Positions 25,858-33,900 of a stretch of 64,000 bases of DNA are shown one piece after another. The translations under genes and the position numbers were made by a program. How positions within the stretch are numbered: position 1 is the first letter of the stretch; each line of letters opens with the position of its first letter. This DNA is from Spongiactinospora rosea (GTDB lineage Bacteria > Actinomycetota > Actinomycetes > Streptosporangiales > Streptosporangiaceae). The notes under the pieces were generated by a model that saw only the letters and a list, made by a program, of their open reading frames with translations, searched no databases and was not told the DNA's origin. The stretch covers positions 124,001-188,000 of the forward strand of contig NZ_QMEY01000003.1 in NCBI RefSeq assembly GCF_003315795.1, read 5' to 3'.

Positions 25858-26320
25858 GGTGCGAAGAATCCCGCGTACATCGGCCGCAGGCTATTCGGTC
25901 GGTGAGCGACTGAGGATCTGGTGCGACCCCTGCGATGCCCGGATTCGATCGGCCGATGCGGATCGGGTGTACGTGGAGTGGCCATGGCGGCAGGTCGATC
26001 CCGCCTCGCCCGCCTGGGAAGGGACGATGGGGTTTCGGCGGGATGGTGAGCACTGGGAGTGGTCGAGCACTCCGTGGCGGATCGAGCCGGATCCTGAGGG
26101 GTTGGGTGGCGGAGATCTGTGCATGGTGGGGATTCCTGCCACCGAGGTGAAGGTGGTGGCCATCGAGGAGTACGACCCGCCGGGTGAGTTCGGCTGGGTG
26201 CCCAAGCCGACTTTGGGGATCGGTGTCTGCCCGGTCGCCGATCTCGATGATGAGGAGGCCGGGTATGTCCTCTATCTGCCCTGTGGCGACCCGATCGAGA
26301 TCGAGCACCTTGGGATATGA
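25838..26320 (+). CDS. Hypothetical protein coupled to 25099
   Basis: 160 aa, ATG 20 bp inside the end of the previous gene. Rich in Trp, Pro and acidic residues (RIWCDPCDARIRSAD, EWPWRQVDP, VVAIEEYDPPGEFGWVPK). A single C-x-x-C pair near residue 29 could bind metal, but there is no second pair. No signal or membrane segment and no recognised family. Confidence 0.55.
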   Translation: MKVTGVRVRRIPRTSAAGYSVGERLRIWCDPCDARIRSADADRVYVEWPWRQVDPASPAWEGTMGFRRDGEHWEWSSTPWRIEPDPEGLGGGDLCMVGIPATEVKVVAIEEYDPPGEFGWVPKPTLGIGVCPVADLDDEEAGYVLYLPCGDPIEIEHLGI

Positions 26321-26338
26321 GCAGGGCGGTTGTCCGAG

Positions 26339-26674
26339 TCATGCGGCGTCGGTGTCGGTGCCGCCCAGAATGTACTGGTCATCGCCGAACACCGCGGAGA
26401 CCTGGAGCCGCCCGCCGAGGGCCTGCACATAGCGGGCGATGGCCTCCACGGTGGAGACGTCACCGTGTTCGATCTGGGAGATCCGGCCCTTGGTCACTCC
26501 CATCAGGTCGGCGACCTCCGTTTGCGACAACCCCAGGCTCCTGCGCCGTTCGGCCAGCCGGCGGCCGTCGATGTAGGTCTGATTGCGCCGCCGGGCCTCG
26601 GCCACGGCCTCCTCGCCGCCGGAGGCCGCCACGATGTCGGCGCGGACGTCGCTCCACTTGGGAAAGTTCGTCAT
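26339..26674 (-). CDS. XRE-family HTH protein (HigA/antitoxin-like)
   Basis: 111 aa. The ATG has GGGA upstream on the minus strand. The helix-turn-helix is clear at residues ~45-95: LGLSQTEVADLMGVTKGRIS, QIEHGDVSTVEAIARYVQAL. An N-terminal helix with ARRRNQTYIDGRRLAERR precedes it, the usual arrangement of HigA-like antitoxins and small transcriptional regulators. No RelE/HigB-type toxin gene is adjacent, so either the partner is lost or this is a lone regulator. Confidence 0.8.
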   Translation of the reverse strand: MTNFPKWSDVRADIVAASGGEEAVAEARRRNQTYIDGRRLAERRRSLGLSQTEVADLMGVTKGRISQIEHGDVSTVEAIARYVQALGGRLQVSAVFGDDQYILGGTDTDAA

Positions 26675-26801
26675 TGGTCCCTTCTTCGGCAGGGGATGGC
26701 TCGCCGGTACCAGCCCGACCAGTCTCCGAACTTATCCCCGCCGATCAGCAAGACAGCCGACTACCGGGCAATGTTCGGGCATGTGGCAAGGGAAAGGCGC
26801 C

Positions 26802-26897
26802 ATGCTCCACAAGCGCCCTGTGGAGGCGGCTTTGGGCCATGCCCAGAGGGCTTCTAGGTGAGGTGCCCCTGGAGGACGTTCAGCCCTGGGGGCTGCT
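26802..26897 (+). pseudogene. Start of a decayed paralogue of the immunity gene at 12860
   Basis: From the ATG at 26802 (preceded by GGAAAGG) the sequence reads MLHKRPVEAAL. After a one-base shift it reads LLGEVPLEDVQPWGLL. The intact gene at 12860 has MSHKWPVESAL, then LLGEAPLADFHPSGLI. The copy is cut off by the 3' end of the EF-hand gene, marking an old right end of the toxin/immunity array. Confidence 0.6.
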
Positions 26898-27443
26898 TGG
26901 CGTGGGTGGGCCGAGGAGCCAGTTGCCGGGGGCGTTGGTGTCGGTGCTGAGGTAGAACTCCTCGATGGCGGTGCGGAATTCGTCGTGGGTGATGGTGCCG
27001 CTGCCATTGCGGTCGAGGCGGACGAAGGCGGCGCCGGAGGTGGACGGGTCGATGCCGAGGGCCTCGTACATGCGGACGTATTCGTCGGCGGTGAGGGCGC
27101 CGGTGTTGTCGGTGTCGAGGGCGCGCATGAGGGCGTCGATGATGGGCATCACGATGTGCCCGAAGTTGGCGGGGATGGAGATGTGGGAGCGCATGGCGGC
27201 GATGAACTCCGGCAGGCCCACCTCTTGGCGGGCGTCCGGGGCACCCGCTTCGACGAGGGCGTCCCACCAGCGGGTGAAGGCGTTGCGGAGGGCGTTCTTG
27301 TTGTCCTCGTCGCCCTCGGGGGCGACCGCGGCGAACACCTCGCCTATCTGGTCGAAATCACCGCGGGTGAGCCGGCCGTCGTGGCCCTGGTCGAACCAGT
27401 TGAACAGGATGGTGAACTTCTGCTCGGTGCTGTCGTAGGCCAC
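26880..27443 (-). CDS. EF-hand calcium-binding protein
   Basis: 187 aa. GTG start with AAGGAG 5-6 nt upstream. It has three or four EF-hand-like units. The best loops are DQGHDGRLTRGDFD near residue 18, DTDNTGALTADEY near 113 and DRNGSGTITHDEF near 148, each with the D-x-D/N-x-S/D-G pattern and a Glu/Asp at position 12. This is the actinomycete calerythrin/CASA-like layout of cytosolic Ca2+ buffers or sensors. A broken partial copy exists at 21292-21540. Confidence 0.9.
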   Translation of the reverse strand: MAYDSTEQKFTILFNWFDQGHDGRLTRGDFDQIGEVFAAVAPEGDEDNKNALRNAFTRWWDALVEAGAPDARQEVGLPEFIAAMRSHISIPANFGHIVMPIIDALMRALDTDNTGALTADEYVRMYEALGIDPSTSGAAFVRLDRNGSGTITHDEFRTAIEEFYLSTDTNAPGNWLLGPPTPSSPQG

Positions 27444-27585
27444 GGGGTCTCCTTGCCGCTGAGAGGCCGTTGAGGCAATGGGTTATTGCTTCCTCAATCA
27501 GCAGGTACGCCGTTCCGATGGTAACTCTTCATATGGAGATTGCAACTGTGTGTGACGGCCCCGGATGCCGGCCGGGGCCGTGTGG

Positions 27586-27804
27586 TCAGTCGAAGATGCC
27601 GTTCTTGGCGCCGGTGATGAACTTGTTCCAGACGGTGCGGCGGATGATCCAGGGGTGGGTGTTGGGTTGTTCGGTGTCGCGGAGGGCGACGCGGCCGTCG
27701 GAGAGGTGTTTTGCCTCCAGGCAGTCACCGCCGAGGTGGCTGGATGCGGTGATCCATCCGGTCGGCTCGGTGATCTCTTGTGCGATTTTCTCGGTCTGTT
27801 CCAC
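27586..27804 (-). CDS. DUF397 protein (copy 2)
   Basis: 72 aa, GTG start with GGAGG upstream. Typical DUF397 layout (GWITASSHLGGDCLEAKHLS, VALRDTEQPNTHPWIIRRT, WNKFITGAKNGIFD). It is nearly identical to the copy at 27832, a tandem duplication. DUF397 proteins act with XRE/DUF5753 proteins in actinomycetes, often affecting development or toxin-antitoxin-like control. Confidence 0.88.
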   Translation of the reverse strand: MEQTEKIAQEITEPTGWITASSHLGGDCLEAKHLSDGRVALRDTEQPNTHPWIIRRTVWNKFITGAKNGIFD

Positions 27805-27831
27805 GCCGCCTACCTCCTTCGGATGTCGGGG

Positions 27832-28050
27832 TCAGTCGAAGATGCCGTTCTTGGCGCCGGTGATGAACTTGTCCCAGGCGGCGCGGCGGATGATCCAGGG
27901 GTGGGTGTTGGGTTGTTCGGTGTCGCGGAGGGCGACGCGGCCGTCGGAGAGGTGTTTTGCCTCCAGGCACTCGCCGCCGAGGTGGCTGGATGCGGTGATC
28001 CATCCGGCCGGGTCTGCGATCTCTCGTGTGATTTCGTCGCTCAGGTCCAC
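27832..28050 (-). CDS. DUF397 protein (copy 1)
   Basis: 72 aa from a GTG at 28050 with GGAGAGG upstream. The gene overlaps the end of the HTH/DUF5753 gene by 10 bp and is translationally coupled to it. It differs from the copy at 27586 mainly in the first 15 residues (DLSDEITREIADPAGWITAS) and in RRAAWDKF. It is probably the partner of the upstream regulator. Confidence 0.9.
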   Translation of the reverse strand: MDLSDEITREIADPAGWITASSHLGGECLEAKHLSDGRVALRDTEQPNTHPWIIRRAAWDKFITGAKNGIFD

Positions 28051-28862
28051 GCTGCCACCCTCTCCTTGATGCGCTGCATTGACAGATACCCAGGGAGCGC
28101 CGCACTGCGAACGTATTCGATCCGCGCCGCCAGCAGCTTGATCTGCATGGGATTGTCGATGACGCGCCCGTACAGAGCTGATTCGATGTACGCGGCGATC
28201 GGTGCTCCGTTCTCCTGCGCCAAGACGACCGGGCCTGCCAGCAGTACCGTGCACATGGCCTCGTACGGCAAGAGCTGGAGGGTGAACCAGCTGTTCTCGG
28301 CCATGGTGATCAGGTGCTCCAGCTGGCGGAGGGTTATGGAACCATCCCCAATTGGACGATACAGGATGGATTCGTCGATGACAGCAAGGTATTGAGGGGG
28401 CGCGGGCCGGGAGAAGATGGTTTGTCGTTCGAGGCGGGCTCGGACGGCTTCTTCCACTTCTGGTGGCGTGGCCTGCGGGTTTCCAGCGAAGATGGCGCGC
28501 GCATACTCCTCGGTCTGCACCAGTCCTGGCACGATCAAGGGTGCGACGCTGATGATCTGATCCGCCACCCGCTCGATCGGTGGCCATTGCCGGTACCACT
28601 CCGGCGTTCCGTTGTAGCTGATCGCGGGCCAGTGGGCGAGCAGTTCGCCGTCGAGGCCGAGGGCCTTTTCGCACAGCTCGATCAACTGCCGGGTCGGATT
28701 CTCATCACCCCTCTCCACATTGCCGATGCGGCTTTTGCTGTACCCCGTCATATCCGCGAGCTGGACTTGGGTAAGCTGCGCCTCGACTCGATACTTACGT
28801 AATGCCGCGCCGAAGCGGGCCGCCGGGCCGACGGTGGGGTCGAGCTTTTTGGGTGCTGGCAT
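28041..28862 (-). CDS. XRE-family regulator with DUF5753 (Scr1-like)
   Basis: 273 aa from the ATG at 28862, chosen for the GGGAGG site 5 nt upstream (a longer frame begins at 28940). The N-terminal HTH (residues ~20-75) contains LTQVQLADMTGYSKSRIGNV followed by ERGDENPTRQLI. A DUF5753 domain fills the rest: VPGLVQTEEYARAIF, LERQTIFSRP, PYEAMCTVLLAGPVV. These proteins are abundant in Streptosporangiales/Streptomyces and pair with DUF397 proteins; here two DUF397 genes follow. Confidence 0.92.
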   Translation of the reverse strand: MPAPKKLDPTVGPAARFGAALRKYRVEAQLTQVQLADMTGYSKSRIGNVERGDENPTRQLIELCEKALGLDGELLAHWPAISYNGTPEWYRQWPPIERVADQIISVAPLIVPGLVQTEEYARAIFAGNPQATPPEVEEAVRARLERQTIFSRPAPPQYLAVIDESILYRPIGDGSITLRQLEHLITMAENSWFTLQLLPYEAMCTVLLAGPVVLAQENGAPIAAYIESALYGRVIDNPMQIKLLAARIEYVRSAALPGYLSMQRIKERVAAWT

Positions 28863-29006
28863 CGGTGCCTCCCGTTCCAGCTCTCCTGGCTGCGTGCCAG
28901 CAGAACTCTGGGATTCGCTCTGCGTTGTTCGCGCAACCAAGGTAGCCCGGCCCCGGCAGTGTTCGGGGTGGTTATCGGATACCTAGCGAGCACGTAGGTG
29001 GTGAAG

Positions 29007-29618
29007 ATGGCAGCGCACAAAATGCGATTGGTCGGCGAGATGCGCTTTCCCGGGCGTACCGACATCATAAGCGATGTCCGTATTTATACCGCTCGATGGC
29101 TCACTATCGAACATCCCGAATCCGCCGAAGACGACGATCTCATCTACAACCTCCGCCTCCTCACCACCGAAATCGCCGCGAATGCCATCAAGCACACCAT
29201 TTCCGGCCGATGGAAGAGGGGAGCTTTCAAGATCCGGATGTGGCTCGGTGCCCGCAGCGTCCGGGTGGAGGTGTTCGACCAGGGCTCGTGGTCCAGGCCG
29301 CGGCTGCGTGATGACCCCACCGAGACCGGTGGGCGCGGACTGCGCATCGTGGCGGCGACCGCCATGCGGTGGGGGGTGGCCAGGAGGGGGTTCGGGCGGG
29401 TGGTGTGGTTCGAGCTTCCGGTCGGCCCGGTCGGCCCGCAGGCCGCCATCGTGACGATCCCCCGGCAGCGGGCCCGGCCAGGGTCAGCCGGCCAGGTCGG
29501 CGATCAACTCGGCGAGGACCAGTTCCTCCTCCACCCGGACGCCGCGCGCGGCCATCGCCGCGGACAGGTCCGGATCCCATGGCGTCGGGGAGGGGCGGCC
29601 GGTCAGCCGGGCCGGTGA
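29007..29618 (+). CDS. RsbW-like ATP-binding regulatory protein
   Basis: 203 aa from the ATG at 29007 (AGGTGG 5 nt upstream; GTGs at 28998/29001 possible). It is a HATPase_c fold: N-box TTEIAANAIKHT near residue 52, G1 VEVFDQGSW, and G2 GGRGLRIVAATAM. This is the anti-sigma/serine-kinase type that binds sigma or anti-anti-sigma factors. It is divergent from the HTH/DUF397 genes. The last ~45 codons overlap the 3' end of jetD on the opposite strand and are Arg/Gly-rich, so the natural C-terminus may have been extended. Confidence 0.85.
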   Translation: MAAHKMRLVGEMRFPGRTDIISDVRIYTARWLTIEHPESAEDDDLIYNLRLLTTEIAANAIKHTISGRWKRGAFKIRMWLGARSVRVEVFDQGSWSRPRLRDDPTETGGRGLRIVAATAMRWGVARRGFGRVVWFELPVGPVGPQAAIVTIPRQRARPGSAGQVGDQLGEDQFLLHPDAARGHRRGQVRIPWRRGGAAGQPGR

Positions 29619-30716
29619 CGAAACCGCCTGGTAGGCGGCGGTGTCGAAACGCCAGGGGCGGAAGCCGAGCCGTTCGTGGAGCGCGGCGGCGATGGCGACC
29701 CCGCCCCAGTCGAAGTCGCCGTGGTAGGCGAACGTCGCACCCCCTGCCGCCAGGAGGTCGAGCAGCCGCCAGGCGGCGGCCGACGGACGGCCGCCGCCGC
29801 ACACCAGGGGCGGGCAGGACGCGCCGAGTTCGTCGGCCGCCGCCGCGACGACCACGGGATTCTCACAGACCCGTACCAGGTCCGCCGCGAACGGCGTCTC
29901 GTGGCGGCGGAGCTGGCGCAAGGTGAGCACGCACGGCTCGCCCGCCGCCCGCGCGGCGTGCAGCATGCGTCCGGTCGGCGTGCGCTCGTCGCCGGGCAGC
30001 CCGAGGCACAGCACGAGGGAGGAAAGGTCGTCGAGATGCACCCCGACGGCGGCCCAGGCCGCGCGGCGGGCGTCGGCGCCGCCTTCGCCCGCGTACGGCT
30101 GGCCGCCGAGCGCCCGCGCCGCCGACAGAGCCAGGGTGGCGAGCGGCCTTCCCTCGTCCAGGGCGTGCGCGTCGCCACAGGTCTCGGCGGCCAGTCGGCC
30201 CAGCGGCAGCCCGGGGGAGGGCAGCCGGGCGAGTATCGCAGCCAGCGCGCCGAGCAACGGGCGGGCCTCCGTCGCTGTTCCCGCGAGCCTTCTGACCAGC
30301 CCAGTGGACTCCAGCCACGCCCGCCAGCCGGTGAGTTCGGGCCGCCCGGCGACCAGCGCGTCGAGCCGGGCGAAGGCGTCGTTCCAGGCCGCGGTGAGTG
30401 CGGCGGTCTCGCCCGCCAGGTCACGGACCGGGCCGCCCAGCCGTACGACGGCCTCGGGCAGGCCGCCCTCGGCGACGCCACCCGCGCGCAGGACCTGGTC
30501 CACGTCCTCCAGCGACACCGACAGCGAGGCCCCCGCGCCCGCCCGGCGGCCGAGCAGGGCCTCGATCGCGCGGCGCTGGGCCGGGGTGGCGGCGGGGAGC
30601 GTGACCGTGCCGGTCAGGGGCCTGCCCTGTTCCATCCGGCGGCGGGCCCGGCCGAGTAGCCAGGCGGTGTCGTCCCCGCCGAGGAGCCGTCGCAGTCTTT
30701 CGTCCGGGCCGTTCAT
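29484..30716 (-). CDS. jetD: Wadjet JetD (DUF3323/DUF2399, toprim-like nuclease subunit)
   Basis: 410 aa, last gene of a Wadjet-type operon. The N-terminal ~200 residues fit DUF3323; the C-terminal DUF2399 half has a toprim-like core with Glu in VCENPVVV, CGGGRPS, and the acidic motif HGDFDWGG. In the known mechanism JetD cuts circular plasmid DNA extruded by the JetABC condensin. TIGR02679 is the matching family. The ATG at 30716 overlaps the TGA of the small ORF 30713-30967 and lacks a Shine-Dalgarno of its own, so translation probably depends on coupling. Confidence 0.88.
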   Translation of the reverse strand: MNGPDERLRRLLGGDDTAWLLGRARRRMEQGRPLTGTVTLPAATPAQRRAIEALLGRRAGAGASLSVSLEDVDQVLRAGGVAEGGLPEAVVRLGGPVRDLAGETAALTAAWNDAFARLDALVAGRPELTGWRAWLESTGLVRRLAGTATEARPLLGALAAILARLPSPGLPLGRLAAETCGDAHALDEGRPLATLALSAARALGGQPYAGEGGADARRAAWAAVGVHLDDLSSLVLCLGLPGDERTPTGRMLHAARAAGEPCVLTLRQLRRHETPFAADLVRVCENPVVVAAAADELGASCPPLVCGGGRPSAAAWRLLDLLAAGGATFAYHGDFDWGGVAIAAALHERLGFRPWRFDTAAYQAVSSPARLTGRPSPTPWDPDLSAAMAARGVRVEEELVLAELIADLAG

Positions 30717-30967
30717 GCGTGTGGGGTCTTGGTGGGGGAGGGTGTCATCGGGTTGGTCCGTTGGGGTCGGTGGTGGGCGTGGTCGGGGGGCTGGGCGGTG
30801 TTGTCTCCGCCGGGGAGCCGCCGGAGGCTTTGGTCGGGGTTGTTCATGGGGGTGGGGTTTTGGTGGGGGAGGGTGTCATCGGGTTGGTCCGTGACGGGTG
30901 TGGTGGGGTGGCCGGGTGGCGTCCTGGCCTCCGGGAGGTCGCTGGGGGCGGGCATTGGGGTGCTCAT
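30713..30967 (-). CDS. 84-aa Pro-rich ORF coupled between jetC and jetD
   Basis: The ATG at 30967 overlaps the jetC TGA, and the TGA at 30713 overlaps the jetD ATG; both are ATGA junctions. The product is low-complexity and rich in Pro, Thr and His (PDDTLPHQNPTPMNNPDQ). Its second half contains NNPDQSLRRLPGGDNTA, a diverged copy of the jetD N-terminus (NGPDERLRRLLGGDDTA). The ORF therefore seems to have arisen from a tandem duplication of the jetD 5' end. It may be no more than a coupling spacer that keeps ribosomes running into jetD. I know of no such ORF in other operons of this class, from memory only. Confidence 0.5.
   Translation of the reverse strand: MSTPMPAPSDLPEARTPPGHPTTPVTDQPDDTLPHQNPTPMNNPDQSLRRLPGGDNTAQPPDHAHHRPQRTNPMTPSPTKTPHA
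30721..30892 (-). repeat. 131-bp tandem repeat in jetC-jetD junction
   Basis: A 41-nt block at 30721-30761 recurs at 30852-30892 with a single mismatch, giving a repeat period of 131 bp. Each copy is preceded by a TTCAT, that is, a minus-strand ATG of jetD or its pseudo-start. It records the duplication that created the small ORF. Confidence 0.8.
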
Positions 30968-33900
30968 CCGAACAGGTCGTCCTGCTGCGCGGCGGGCCGG
31001 GGGGAGGGCGGCGCCGGGAGGGTGATGGCGGGAGGTTCGGCGCGTCGGCGTTCGTGGCCGTCCCAGCGCCATGGGGTGACGAGGACGGCGTCGATGCCGT
31101 CGCGCCGGGAGAGCTGGCAGATGGCCAGGCCCGGCACCTGCGGGTAGCAGCCCCATTCGCGCTCACTGGTCATCACCACGTCCATGTCGAACGTGGCCAG
31201 CAGCCCCAGGCACTTAGCCCGCGAGTCGTCGTCCACGCCCGCGAAAGCCTCGTCCAGGGCGACGAGCCGGGGCGCGTGCGGGTTGCCCGCCGACTTGTAG
31301 TGCGCCGAGGCCGCGGCGAACAGAGGCACCGACGCCGCCAGCACCCGTTCACCGCCGGAGGCCGGGCCGGTCGCGGCCCGCCACTGCCCGTCCTGGAGCC
31401 GCTGGATGGCGAACTCATGCCAGGCGCGGTAGTCCAAAGCCCTGGTCAGCGCCTCGATCCAGCCCGCCGCCGGATTGTCGGCGTGCTCGCGGGCGATCCG
31501 CTCCTGAAGGAACGCCCCGACCGCGCCGCGGTCGGCGACCGACCAGGCGTCCACGGTCTGCCGCAGCTTGTCGCGTACCCGGTCCAGCCCTTCGGGCGCG
31601 TTCTTGGCCGTCCGCCACAGCAGCCGCAGCCGCATGCCGGTGGAGGTCGGGCGGGACTCCAGCTCGGCGTTCATCTCCCGCACCTCGGCCTCGGCCGCGG
31701 TGATCAGCTCGTGCAGCGTGCCGGCGACCTCGTTGAGCAGGTGGTTCTCCAGGATCTCGCGCTCCTTGGCCGACAGCAGCCGGGCCCGCTGCGCCGTCTC
31801 CTGCTCCAGCGCCGCGGCGAGTTCGGGGACGTCCCTGGTCCGGCCGTGGAACAGTACGTCCACCACCATGACCCCATCGCGCAGGGTCAGCCCGACGCTG
31901 TGCCCGTGCCTCGCCATGGCGTCCGACAGGAGCTTGTGCTCCTCGGCGACCTTCTTCTGTATCCGGTCCCAGGGCGCGTCACCGTCGTCCACGGCCTCCA
32001 GTTCGGTGTTGACCGTTCTGGCCAGGAGCACGGCGGGCGTGGCCGCCCATTCGCCGCCCGGGTCGGGGATCTCCAGCTCGGGCAGCGCGACGCGCAGCAG
32101 GCCGGTCGCCGCGAACGCCTGGAACTCCAGCACGGCCGCATCACGCGTCTCAGCGGCCTGGGTGATCTGGCCCCGCAGGGTGCCGCGTTCGCCCTCGGCC
32201 TTGCCCCGCGCCTGCAGGGCGTCCTGTTCATGACGGCGGGACGCGTGCTCGGCGGTCGTGCGTTCGCGCAGCTCACGTTCCACCTCGTTGAGCCGCCGGT
32301 ACAGTTCGTCCACGGCCGCCCCCGCCGTCTCGGCCAGCGCGCGGTACGTCTCGGCGGCCCCCTCCGCCTCGCCACGGGCGGTCGCGGCCAGCTCGGCGGC
32401 GTCCTGGAGCCGGTCCCTGGACCGCGCGAGATCGTCCTCGGCCGCCACGGCCGCCTCCTGGGCGCTCCGCCACGCCTGGCCGGTGTGCCACAGCCCCGCC
32501 AGCGCCACCCGGTAGCCGGAGATCGCGGCCTTGACCTCGCCGAGCGCGGACGGGTCCACGGGCAGGCCGACGTCACCGGCGAACTCGGCGGCCCGCTCTT
32601 CGGCGGATCGCAGCTCCTCCTGCCGACCCGCGAGCACCTGGGTCGCGGCGGTGTGCCCGGCGTCCAGTTCGCGCCGCCGCTCGTCGGCGGCGGCCCGCTT
32701 GATGTGGGCCTCCCGCAGCGGGGCGTCAGGTGGCAGCGCACGGTGCTCGGCGGCGAGCGTCGCCCGCCGAACCTGGAGGGCGTCCAGCTCGGCGCGTACG
32801 TCGCCGATCGCCAGCTCGGCCCGGCCCAGCTCTTCGCGAAGCGCCGCCAGCCTGGTACGCCGGGCCGCCTCCCTGGCCCCGTCGCCGATGTGGTGGGCCG
32901 CGTCCTTGTGCCAGGCGCCGGCGAGCACGCCGTTGGCCCAGCGCCCGTCCACGGCGACCCACGTCCCACCGCCTTCGCCGAGCCCGATGCCCTCCAGCAC
33001 GGCCCGCACCGCGGTGTCGGACAGCGCCGCCGCCTGCGGATCGGCGCGGTCCACGGCCGGGTTCAGCACGGCGGCGCAGGACGGCCCCGGCGGCGGCCCG
33101 CCCGCCACGATGACCGTGTCGTCGGCCGCGAGCAGGCTCCCCTCGGGCGTCACCCACGCGTCCAGTACGCCCGCCGCCTCCAGCGCCGCCTCCAGTCCGG
33201 CCCGATGCGCGGCCGGTACGTCGCCGGCGAAGTCGACCACCTTCCACAGCGGCGCCCCGGGGCGTCCGGCGCGTACGGCCGGGTCGCGGGTGTGCGGGAC
33301 CGGCGGGAGGTCGTGCCCGCCCGCCTCCAGCCGGGCGATCTCCTCTGATAGGGCGGCGGCGGCCCGCCGGGCGTCGCGCAGCCGGGCGTCCAGTTCCGCG
33401 CCCGACCGGCCCAGCGCGTCGGTGGCCGCCCGGGCCGCGTCGTCCACGGCGGTCTCGGCGGGGTTGGGGCCCTCGGCGGAGACCGCCCAGTTCTCCAGGG
33501 CGGCGATCGTCTCGTCCGGATCGTCGAGCCGTAGTTCGGTGAGACCGGCGAGGTAGAGGGTGTAGTCCTGGACCAGGGCGGCACTCGCCGCGTCCACCAC
33601 CCGCTCGGCGATGGCGATGCGCTCCGCGGCGGCGTGCAGTTCCCCGGTCAGCCGATCGACCTCGGCGCGCGCAGACCTCAGCCGGGCCTCGGCCTGCCGT
33701 ATGTTCTCGATCAGCCGCTCCAGCTCGCCCGCCGCCTGCTCCTGGCGCGCGGCCAGCGCCTCGGCCTCGCGGCGGGCCGCGGCGGGTTCGGTACCGGCCC
33801 GCTCGAAGAGGGCGAGGTGATCGCGCTCGCAGCGGGCCGACCGGGCGGCGGCGCGGGCCTGGTCCTTGGCCTCGGCCAGTTCACCGGCCGCGGTGGTGGC

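Noticed and set aside
30898..33348. 816-codon plus-strand open frame inside jetC
   Set aside because: It is the antisense of a well-supported SMC gene and reads as Arg/Gly/Pro-rich shadow sequence.
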